A DNA stretch of 10,789 nt, taken from positions 1 through 10,789 of the forward strand of contig JBFJTN010000120.1 of the NCBI GenBank assembly GCA_041625325.1, read 5' to 3'. The DNA is from Oceanococcus sp041625325. GTDB lineage: Bacteria > Pseudomonadota > Gammaproteobacteria > Nevskiales > Oceanococcaceae. The position numbers were made by a program, and so were the translations under genes. Numbering within the stretch: position 1 is the stretch's first letter; each line of letters starts with the position of its first letter. This document shows positions 1 to 5,435 of the stretch, one piece after another. The notes beneath the pieces were generated by a model, which saw only the letters and a program-made list of their open reading frames with translations, made no database searches and was not told the DNA's origin.

Positions 1-488
1 CGGGGCAGCTTGTCGTAGGACTGGTACAGCGGATGCACCGGCTCGCCGGCCTTGGACACGTCCAGTGCGTGCAAGGCCACGTCGGCGTCACGCAGCATCT
101 GAAGCACCGCCCGGCCGCGGCCACCCAGCCGGCCATGATTGCCCCAGGCCGCAACGGTGAGATCGGCCTCTCTGGCGGCGTCCAGGATCGCCTGGTCGTT
201 GTCCCGGCCCACCGGATCGTCAGCCTGGTACAGCCCCTTGGGGTCGGTGCTGCGCAGGGCGAAGATGTTGACCACCTCGATGCGGTCATAGCCCCACATG
301 CGGGCGCGGCGGCAGCAACGCTCGACCGTCGGGTCATTCTTGTGCTCATCCGCGGTTGAGGGGTTGAGCATGACCATGCACAGGGTGCGCGGCCTGCGCG
401 GCCGCCCCCAGACCCGCCAGAGACGGTAGCGATAGCGGCGGCACGGGGAAAATACCGCCTCGCTGTGGCGCCAGGGTTCCAGCGTCAT
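1..488 (-). CDS. DUF1643 family protein (3' end cut by window edge)
   Basis: The reverse complement from the ATG at 488 stays open to the window start (162 codons, no stop reached). It matches the DUF1643 family (PF07799). Residues 12-27 (FSPCRRYRYRLWRVW) are the usual N-terminal block, residues 39-57 carry the hallmark MLNPSTADEHKNDPTVER, then VVNIFALRSTDP (72-83), a DNDQAI segment (97-102), AAWGNHG (113-119) and HPLYQSYD near residue 152. That last motif normally lies near the family's C-terminus, so only a few residues should be missing. The function is unknown; the family is small, soluble and found sporadically in bacteria and phages. The ATG at 488 has no Shine-Dalgarno (SD) sequence of its own, but it overlaps the stop of a short upstream ORF (ATGA) that has a strong SD. 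An in-frame GTG at 551 would add 21 residues, but it lies only 2 nt from that SD. Family identity is firm; the exact start is less so. Confidence 0.88.
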   Translation of the reverse strand, partial: MTLEPWRHSEAVFSPCRRYRYRLWRVWGRPRRPRTLCMVMLNPSTADEHKNDPTVERCCRRARMWGYDRIEVVNIFALRSTDPKGLYQADDPVGRDNDQAILDAAREADLTVAAWGNHGRLGGRGRAVLQMLRDADVALHALDVSKAGEPVHPLYQSYDKLP

Positions 489-547
489 GAGCGGCGGGCA
501 GGCCTTCGGGCTGCCCGTGTCCGGCCCTGGATTGTCGAGCTCATCAT
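485..547 (-). CDS. Possible 20-codon leader ORF coupled to the DUF1643 gene
   Basis: On the minus strand a perfect AGGAGG (559-554) lies 6 nt before an ATG at 547, the best SD arrangement in this intergenic region. The frame runs 20 codons (beginning MMSSTIQGR, ending RRPARRS, six to seven arginines) and stops at TGA 487-485. That stop overlaps the DUF1643 ATG as ATGA. This geometry is typical of translational coupling, in which ribosomes ending the short ORF reinitiate on the next gene. The peptide resembles nothing I recognise. It could instead be a spurious frame, with the true DUF1643 start lying upstream after a frameshift or at the GTG at 551. Seen: SD, ORF and overlap. Inferred: that it is translated. 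Confidence 0.35.
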   Translation of the reverse strand: MMSSTIQGRTRAARRPARRS

Positions 548-598
548 GCACTCCCTCCTGGTCCCCCGGCTGCGGCCGCAGGCGCGGGCGCCTGCCGG

Positions 599-627
599 AT
601 GACCGCGCCGCGGTGCGCTGGTATTCT
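599..627 (+). promoter_or_regulatory. Candidate sigma70 promoter for the ACBP-hydrolase unit
   Basis: ATGACC (599-604, 4/6 to the -35 consensus) and TATTCT (622-627, 4/6 to the -10) are separated by exactly 17 bp. A TG one base before the -10 (619-620) makes it an extended -10 element. Transcription would start about 30 nt before the ACBP ATG, leaving a short leader with the AAGGAG ribosome site. This was found by eye only. Confidence 0.4.
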
Positions 628-662
628 CGGCCGATCCCGATAACAAGACAAGGAGCCCTGCC

Positions 663-941
663 ATGTCGGATGTCAAAGCCGCCTTCGAGGCCGCCGTTGA
701 AGCGGTCCGCAACGCCCCGGATGACGGTCCGCTGAAACCGTCCAACGAGGACAAGCTGCAGATGTATGCGCTGTTCCGTCAGGCCAAGGACGGCGATGTC
801 TCCGGCAAGCGCCCGGGCATGCTCGATCCGGTGGGCCGCTTCAAGTACGACGCCTGGGCCAAGCTCAAGGGCATGTCTTCGGAAGACGCGATGCAGCAGT
901 ACGTCGCGCGGGTGGAGAAGTTCCAGAACCAGGCCGGATGA
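663..941 (+). CDS. Acyl-CoA-binding protein (ACBP family)
   Basis: This 92-residue protein has the length and pattern of a stand-alone ACBP domain (PF00887), a four-helix cytosolic carrier that binds medium- and long-chain acyl-CoA esters. The central block from about residue 31 to 86 (DKLQMYALFRQAKDGDV, then KRPGMLDPVGRFKYDAW, LKGMSSEDAMQQYV) is easily aligned with animal ACBP. Ligand-contact positions are recognisable: Tyr35, Arg39 (Lys in bovine ACBP), Lys61 and Tyr80. The start is well set by AAGGAG at 650-655, 7 nt before the ATG. The gene overlaps the next one by ATGA, so the two are probably co-translated. ACBPs are common in eukaryotes but only patchily distributed in bacteria. Identification is very secure; which pathway it buffers cannot be told. 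Confidence 0.96.
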   Translation: MSDVKAAFEAAVEAVRNAPDDGPLKPSNEDKLQMYALFRQAKDGDVSGKRPGMLDPVGRFKYDAWAKLKGMSSEDAMQQYVARVEKFQNQAG

Positions 942-1822
942 GTGCGGTACTGAGCTTTCCGGCCGGCCGCAGCCGCCGGGTTTCCAGCGAGCCGGCCACA
1001 TGCCGCTACTGCCCCTACGAGGGCTACCGGCTGGCCTACGAGGAGCATGGCGCAGCGGACGCCCCACCGATCCTGCTGGTCCACGGCATCCTGCTGGATT
1101 CGGCCTGCAACCGCGATCTCGCGGTGGCGCTGGCCGCGCAGGGCTATCGGGTCATCCTGCTGGAGCTGCTCGGTCATGGCCGCAGTGACAAGCCCGGCCA
1201 CGCGAAGGAGTTGCGGGTGGACTTCTTCGCCGAACAGGTGCTGGCCCTGCTGGATCATCTGGACATTGCGTCCGCGGTGGTCGGCGGCGTCTCGCTGGGC
1301 GCGATCACCACCCTGAGCTTCGCCGCCCAGCATCCCGAACGGGTGCGGGCCATGTTCCTGGAAATGCCGGTGATGGAACGCGCCACCCCGGCGGCGGCCC
1401 TGATGCTGGTGCCGGTGATCGGACTGGTGCGCTACGCGGCGCCGGTGCCGCGCGCCATTGCCCGGGTCCTGCGGCGCCTGCCGCGGCCACGCTCGAATCT
1501 GCTGCAGATCCCCTACAACGCGCTGACCCAGGAACCCGAGGACATTGCCAGCATCATCCATGGCGTGCTGGTCGGCCCGGTGGTGCCGCCGCGGCGGGTG
1601 CGCCGCAGCCTGGACATGCCCGCCATGATCATCGCCCACGGCGGTGACTGGCTGCACAACATCGAGGACGCCCAGGTGCTGCAACGCGAGCTGCCCCACG
1701 CGGAACTGCATGTGGCCCGCTCGATGCTGGAACTGCGCCTGAAACCACAGCGCCTGCTGCCGAAGATTCTCGCCTTCATGCAGCGGGTTCAGCCCGCACC
1801 GCGGAGCCAGGCTCACTCCTGA
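938..1822 (+). CDS. Alpha/beta hydrolase, catalytic histidine not evident
   Basis: This 294-residue alpha/beta hydrolase-fold protein follows ACBP with an ATGA overlap (start 938, ACBP stop 939-941). Fold markers in order: strand and oxyanion loop ILLVHGILLDS (45-55), ELLGHGRSDKP (76-86), the nucleophile elbow GGVSLGA with Ser119, a helical cap around 145-225 rich in Arg and Pro, and a late strand plus acid loop IIAHGGDWLH with Asp237. In most family members a Gly-His pair follows the last strand. Here that place reads ARSMLELRLKP (260-270), with no His; the nearest is His258 within the strand. So either a different residue completes the triad or the enzyme is altered. There is no signal peptide, and a CxxC (22-25) lies near the N-terminus. 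Pairing with ACBP suggests an acyl-CoA or acyl-ester substrate (inference). Confidence 0.9.
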   Translation: MSAVLSFPAGRSRRVSSEPATCRYCPYEGYRLAYEEHGAADAPPILLVHGILLDSACNRDLAVALAAQGYRVILLELLGHGRSDKPGHAKELRVDFFAEQVLALLDHLDIASAVVGGVSLGAITTLSFAAQHPERVRAMFLEMPVMERATPAAALMLVPVIGLVRYAAPVPRAIARVLRRLPRPRSNLLQIPYNALTQEPEDIASIIHGVLVGPVVPPRRVRRSLDMPAMIIAHGGDWLHNIEDAQVLQRELPHAELHVARSMLELRLKPQRLLPKILAFMQRVQPAPRSQAHS

Positions 1823-1868
1823 GATGCCCCGAAGCCGGTCCGACGGGGCCGGCCGGCGCATTCTGCCG

Positions 1869-1899
1869 TTGACATTGTGCCATTAATCATTGTTACAAT
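1869..1899 (+). promoter_or_regulatory. Promoter with perfect -35 and extended -10
   Basis: In an AT-rich island, TTGACA (1869-1874, 6/6) precedes TACAAT (1894-1899, 5/6), with a TG at 1891-1892 giving an extended -10. The spacer is 19 bp, longer than the ideal 17, which often goes with regulated promoters. It would start transcription near 1906, ahead of the small ORF and the epoxide-hydrolase-like and diiron genes. Confidence 0.65.
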
Positions 1900-1903
1900 G
1901 ATT
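1885..1903. promoter_or_regulatory. Perfect 19-bp palindromic operator over the -10 box
   Basis: AATCATTG (1885-1892) and CAATGATT (1896-1903) are perfect inverted repeats around a central TTA. The palindrome covers the whole -10 element, so a protein bound here would block RNA polymerase. The size and position fit a dimeric repressor such as a TetR- or MarR-type protein. The centre lies at the -10 rather than within the spacer, which argues against MerR-type activation. No regulator gene is present in the window, so the repressor is encoded elsewhere. Confidence 0.6.
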
Positions 1904-1938
1904 GCGGTAATTCATGCCGCGAAACGCGGGAGTTCATC

Positions 1939-2085
1939 ATGGCCAGCAGATCAGCGGCCCGGGTCAGTCCTTCCGGCACGCAGGCGCAGGGCTTTCGCAG
2001 CATCCTGCGCATGGCCCGTCACCGTGCGGAATCCGGGGCCGCCCGCCCACTCCCGGGCGTGACCGGGACAGGGGCGACAGCATGA
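1939..2085 (+). CDS. Small ORF (48 aa) coupled to the downstream hydrolase
   Basis: The first ORF after the strong promoter starts at an ATG preceded by GGGAG (1928-1932, 6 nt spacing). It runs 48 codons to a TGA at 2083-2085 that overlaps the next gene's ATG (2082) as ATGA. The peptide (starts MASRSAARVSPSG, middle GFRSILRMARHRAES, end GVTGTGATA) is basic in its first 35 residues and has no membrane segment or known motif. GC at third positions is about 75%, lower than I would expect for the neighbouring genes. It may be a true small protein, a translational-coupling leader, or a chance frame. I do not recognise it. Confidence 0.42.
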   Translation: MASRSAARVSPSGTQAQGFRSILRMARHRAESGAARPLPGVTGTGATA

Positions 2086-2975
2086 GCGGGGCGAGCCGAT
2101 TCCTGCGGCGCGATGACGGGGTGAACCTGCATCTGCGCGAGTGGCCGCGTGCCGGCGCACCCTGCGTGGTGCTGGTCCACGGCTATCCGGACTGCAGCCA
2201 CGTCTGGGATGCCTGCATCGGCAGGCTGCGCCAGGAATTCCACGTGGTGGCGCATGATGTGCGCGGCGCCGGCGAATCCTCGCGGCCGCACCGGCGGCGC
2301 GATTACCGGCTGGCGCGACTGGCCGGCGACCTGGCCGCGGTGATCGATCACTGCCATGCGGACGGCCCGGTGCATCTGGTCGGCCATGACTGGGGTTCGA
2401 TCCAGAGCTGGGAAGCCGTCACGGACCCCGCGCTGGCGGGCCGCTTCGCCAGCTACACCAGCATATCCGGCCCCTGCCTGGACCATGTCGGCCACTGGCT
2501 GCGTGGGCGCGTTGGCAGCCGGGACTGGGCCCCGGTACTCCGCCAACTCGGTCACAGCTGGTACATCACGGCCTTTCAGCTGCCCCTGCTGGGCCCGGCG
2601 GCCTGGACGCTGGGCCTGGACCGGGCCTGGCCCCGGATCCTGCAGCGACTTGAGGGCATGGCCACGCTGCCGGCGCAGCCCAGCCAGCGCCGCGATGGCC
2701 GCAACGGGGTGAACCTGTACCGCGCCAATGTGTGGCAGCGGCTGTTGCGGCCACGGCAGCGCGCCTGCACCGTGCCGGTGCAGCTGATCGTCCCCGAACG
2801 GGACCCCTTCGTGTCCCCCAGCCTGTTCGAGGATCTGCAGCGCTGGGTCACGCCGCTCGAATATCGGCGGGTGGATGCCGGCCACTGGCTGCCGCTGAGC
2901 CAGCCCGACTGGCTGTCCGCCCGGATCGCCGATTTCGTCCACCGGCATGCCCCCCGTCAGCAGGAGATCGCCTGA
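2082..2975 (+). CDS. Epoxide-hydrolase-like alpha/beta hydrolase (Asp nucleophile)
   Basis: This 297-residue cytosolic protein is of the epoxide hydrolase/haloalkane dehalogenase branch of alpha/beta hydrolases. Motifs in order: HGYPD oxyanion loop (33-37), HDVRGAGESSRP (58-69), nucleophile elbow GHDWGS with Asp103 in place of Ser, cap segment with Tyr161 (WYITAFQLP) and Tyr213 (NLYRANVW) at the places of the two lid tyrosines that activate epoxides, Asp241 (PERDPFV) as acid, and His268 (AGHWLP). All residues of an epoxide hydrolase active site therefore appear present. I chose the ATG at 2082 because homology begins just after it (RRDDGVNLHLREW) and AGGGG lies at 2070-2074. The frame is open back to 1914, but that extension has no family resemblance. 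Related proteins are often fused to a short-chain dehydrogenase; here the hydrolase stands alone. The substrate is unknown. Confidence 0.9.
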   Translation: MSGASRFLRRDDGVNLHLREWPRAGAPCVVLVHGYPDCSHVWDACIGRLRQEFHVVAHDVRGAGESSRPHRRRDYRLARLAGDLAAVIDHCHADGPVHLVGHDWGSIQSWEAVTDPALAGRFASYTSISGPCLDHVGHWLRGRVGSRDWAPVLRQLGHSWYITAFQLPLLGPAAWTLGLDRAWPRILQRLEGMATLPAQPSQRRDGRNGVNLYRANVWQRLLRPRQRACTVPVQLIVPERDPFVSPSLFEDLQRWVTPLEYRRVDAGHWLPLSQPDWLSARIADFVHRHAPRQQEIA

Positions 2976-3892
2976 TGCCGCAGCGCAGCGCCTCGAGCAG
3001 TCCGCATGCGCTGACCCCGCGCAAGGTCCGCTTCGACTGGACCCGGACCCCGCTGGAATGGCTGCCCGGCGAGGGCTTCGCCAGCCATTTCATCAACGAA
3101 ATCAACCTGATTCTGCCCGCCGGAGAATTCTGGTTCTGCCGCCTCTACAATCAGGCCCTGCCGCTGGTGACAGACGGCAGGCTGCGCCAGGACGTCCAGA
3201 CTTTCATCCGCCAGGAGGCCATGCACGCCCGGGCCCATGGCGGCGCGATCCGGGATTACCTGCAGGCGCACGGCATCGACACCGCGCGCAATACCCGCTT
3301 CATGGACTGGTTGTTCGAGGTCGCCCTGGCCGACGCCCCCTTTGGCCGACCGCTGCCGAAGCTGCTGCGGCGGCGCTGGCTGCTGTTCCGGCTGGGCCTG
3401 ATCGCGGCGATCGAACACATGACCTGCGTGCTGGGCATGTACGCCCTGGACAACCGGCGCTGGGACGAACTGGGCGCCGATCCGACCCTGCTCGACCTGC
3501 TGCGCTGGCACGGCGCCGAAGAGGTCGAGCACCGCTGCGTGGCCTTCGACCTGTATCGCCACCTCGGCGGCGGCTATGCCTCACGCTATTACCTGGCGGC
3601 GATCACCTTCCCGGTGGTCTTTGCCATCTGGGCCGACGGCGCCGCCGATCTGCTGCGCCAGGACCCGCGCTTCGCCCCTCACCGGCCCAGCCTGTTCCGG
3701 CCCTGGCTCTGGCGCGAATGGGCACGCAAGGGGCGCGCCGGCCTGCTGCCCCATCCTCTCTGGCTGTTCCTCAAGGAGCTGCCCTATCTGTCGCCCTTCT
3801 ATCATCCGCTGCAGGAAGGCTCGACCGAGCAGGCCCTGGCCTATCTGGAAAACTCGCCGGCCAGCCAGCGCCTGCAGGCCCTGGCCAGCTGA
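2975..3892 (+). CDS. PF10118 metal-dependent hydrolase, ferritin-like diiron protein
   Basis: This 305-residue protein of the family named 'predicted metal-dependent hydrolase' (PF10118) is built as a ferritin-like helical bundle. Candidate diiron ligands occur in the expected order: Glu51 (PAGEFWF), Glu81 and His84 (QEAMHARAH), Glu147 (AIEHMT), and Glu183 with His186 (GAEEVEHRC), i.e. two ExxH motifs and two single Glu. The biochemical activity of the family is not firmly known, and 'hydrolase' is a historical label; an oxidative diiron reaction is equally plausible. A hydrophobic stretch at 205-220 could touch the membrane. The start has a good SD (AGGAG, 2962-2966, 8 nt) and shares one base with the previous stop (TGATG), so it belongs to the same operon. 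Association of this family with epoxide-hydrolase-like or SDR genes is, as I recall, common in Pseudomonas-type genomes. Confidence 0.9.
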   Translation: MPQRSASSSPHALTPRKVRFDWTRTPLEWLPGEGFASHFINEINLILPAGEFWFCRLYNQALPLVTDGRLRQDVQTFIRQEAMHARAHGGAIRDYLQAHGIDTARNTRFMDWLFEVALADAPFGRPLPKLLRRRWLLFRLGLIAAIEHMTCVLGMYALDNRRWDELGADPTLLDLLRWHGAEEVEHRCVAFDLYRHLGGGYASRYYLAAITFPVVFAIWADGAADLLRQDPRFAPHRPSLFRPWLWREWARKGRAGLLPHPLWLFLKELPYLSPFYHPLQEGSTEQALAYLENSPASQRLQALAS

Positions 3893-3906
3893 GGCTTCCC
3901 CGCAGC

Positions 3907-3930
3907 AAAAGGCCCCGCCGTAGCGGGGCC
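3907..3930 (-). terminator. Rho-independent terminator of the S8 protease gene
   Basis: The 8-bp perfect stem GGCCCCGC/GCGGGGCC (3911-3918 and 3923-3930) has a 4-nt loop. On the minus strand it is followed by TTTT (3910-3907), about 20 nt beyond the protease stop. The plus side has no T-run, so it serves mainly the minus-strand gene, although the hairpin may also slow transcripts leaving the diiron gene. Confidence 0.75.
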
Positions 3931-3950
3931 TGTCAGGTGCCGCGCGGACC

Positions 3951-5189
3951 TCAGGGCTTGGCGCCCTGCGGATAGGCGTTGAGCAGCAGGTTGGGGGTGC
4001 CGGCACTGGCCGGGCTGGGCACGATGGTGCCCGGGGTGGCGTTGCCAAGCAGCGCCGCGGTCAGGTCGCCGGCGCTGAGGCTCGGGCTGTCCCCCAGCAG
4101 CAGCGCGGCCGCGCCGGCCACATGCGGCGAGGCCATGGAGGTGCCGCTCATGGTGGTGCTGCCGTTGTTGCTGCTGTAGTCCGCCGAGGTGATGCTGCCG
4201 CCCGGTGCATAGATGTCCACGCAGCTGCCATGATTGCTGAAGCTGGACTCGGCATCGTTGCTGTCGCTGGAGGCCACGGTCATGGCTTCGGGCGCCCGCG
4301 CCGGTGAGGTGCCGCAGGCATCCGCGTTGTCATTGCCGGCCGCCACCACGGGCAGGATGTTGCGGGCATAGAGGCTGGCGATCGCATTGTCCTCCGCCTG
4401 CGAGGCGCCGCCGCCCAGGCTCATGTTCACCACGGCCGGGAACTGGGCGTTTTCCGCCACCCATTCCATGCCGGCGATCACGCCGGAGCCGGAACCGGAG
4501 CCGCCGCAGTTGAGCACCCGCACGGCATGGACCGTGGCCTGCTTGGCCAGGCCGAAGCGGGTGCCGGCGGCGGTGCCGGCCACGTGGGTGCCATGACCGT
4601 TGCAGTCCTGCCAGGCCTCCGGATCCACCTCGCCGCCACCGAGCAGGCCAAGCAGGTCGATGGGCAGCAGGCCGCCCAGGCCTGCCGGGCCGTCGTTGAT
4701 GAAGTTCCGGCCATTGCCCACCCGGCCGCTGAATTCCTGGTGATCCGGATTGATGCCCGTATCGATGATGTAGACGTGAACGCCGGCACCGGCGCTGTCG
4801 GGATAGCTGAAGGCCCCGTCCAGCGGCAGATCCAGTTCATCCACCCGATCCAGTCCCCAGACCGGATCGGCCTGGCTGGCCCCGCTGCGGACGATGCGAT
4901 CCCTTTCCACCGTGGCGATCAGCGGCAGGCCGGCCAGCAGCCGGGCCTGGGCCGGGCTCAACGCGGCCGAGAAACCCGAGATCACGGTGTCGTATTCGAA
5001 AAACGGCGCACCCGCGCCGACCAGCTCCAGTACCGCGGCGGTGGCCTCGGTGACGCTCTGTCCGGCCAGCGCGGCCGGCTGGAACTGCACGATGTAGACG
5101 TCCTGGCTGCTGCCGAGAAGTCCGGCCTGAGCCAGGGCGGACGCGCCCATCAGCGCGAGAGCCGCGCCGTTTCTGATCAATGCTCGCAT
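3951..5189 (-). CDS. Secreted S8 (subtilisin/proteinase K-like) serine protease
   Basis: This is a preproprotease of 412 residues. An N-terminal signal peptide (MRALIRNGAALALMGASALAQA) is followed by an I9-type propeptide (about 30-103, YIVQFQ through ATVERDRIVR). The catalytic domain carries Asp143 (IIDTGIN), His199 (CNGHGTHVAG), oxyanion Asn286 (VAAGNDN) and Ser351 (GTSMASPHVAG). Cys196/Cys228 and Cys292/Cys323 could form disulfides as in proteinase K-type S8A enzymes. The protein ends soon after the catalytic domain, without a PPC, P or other C-terminal domain, so it is probably released extracellularly. A Gly/Leu-rich insertion (about 167-193) sits between the Asp and His motifs. Start: an ATG at 5198 exists, but the only SD-like AGGG touches it directly. 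The ATG at 5189 has workable spacing and still gives a full signal peptide. Its native substrate is unknown. Confidence 0.95.
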   Translation of the reverse strand: MRALIRNGAALALMGASALAQAGLLGSSQDVYIVQFQPAALAGQSVTEATAAVLELVGAGAPFFEYDTVISGFSAALSPAQARLLAGLPLIATVERDRIVRSGASQADPVWGLDRVDELDLPLDGAFSYPDSAGAGVHVYIIDTGINPDHQEFSGRVGNGRNFINDGPAGLGGLLPIDLLGLLGGGEVDPEAWQDCNGHGTHVAGTAAGTRFGLAKQATVHAVRVLNCGGSGSGSGVIAGMEWVAENAQFPAVVNMSLGGGASQAEDNAIASLYARNILPVVAAGNDNADACGTSPARAPEAMTVASSDSNDAESSFSNHGSCVDIYAPGGSITSADYSSNNGSTTMSGTSMASPHVAGAAALLLGDSPSLSAGDLTAALLGNATPGTIVPSPASAGTPNLLLNAYPQGAKP

Positions 5190-5300
5190 GATTTTCATCC
5201 CTGAAATGTTGTCGGTCCCAGCGGGCGTTGCCCGGCCCGTTCCCTGGGCGTCATGGGTAAGGGAGGCCGCCAGCGGCGCTCGCCTCCGATCCCGCTCCGC

Positions 5301-5329
5301 ATCCTAGCCATCCGGCCTGAGGCTGTCTG
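5301..5329 (-). promoter_or_regulatory. Weak candidate promoter for the S8 protease
   Basis: Reading the minus strand, CAGACA (5329-5324, 4/6 to -35) and TAGGAT (5306-5301, 4/6 to -10) are 17 bp apart. The implied leader is about 100 nt. This is the best pair I saw in the 240-bp divergent region between the protease and the MFS gene; I could not find a convincing promoter for the MFS gene. Confidence 0.28.
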
Positions 5330-5435
5330 TGAGGCAAATCCCAATCGGGCATCGAGTTTTCACTACATCGCGCAGCCCTTGCCCGCTCCGCTCCTGGCGC
5401 CGCGGCAGTTTCGCGCCTGTGCAACAGGCGGCATC

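Noticed and set aside
33..359. Plus-strand 108-codon frame at the left edge
   Set aside because: The opposite strand encodes a clear DUF1643 protein over the same bases.
779..1861. Minus-strand open frame of 360 codons opposite the ACBP and hydrolase genes
   Set aside because: His/Gln/Gly-rich translation with no family features; it is the shadow of two well-identified genes.
1823..1868. Possible terminator after the first hydrolase (GCCCC...GGGGC and GCCGG repeats)
   Set aside because: The stems are short, interleaved and GC-only, with no T-run; this is expected by chance at such base composition.
1914..2081. Longer N-terminus for the epoxide-hydrolase-like protein
   Set aside because: The extra 56 residues are low-complexity and have no homology pattern; the ATG at 2082 has an AGGGG site and sits just before the conserved fold.
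5253..5435. N-terminal extension of the MFS transporter
   Set aside because: Polar and Pro/Arg-rich, with no hydrophobic segment or signal; more likely untranslated divergent promoter region.
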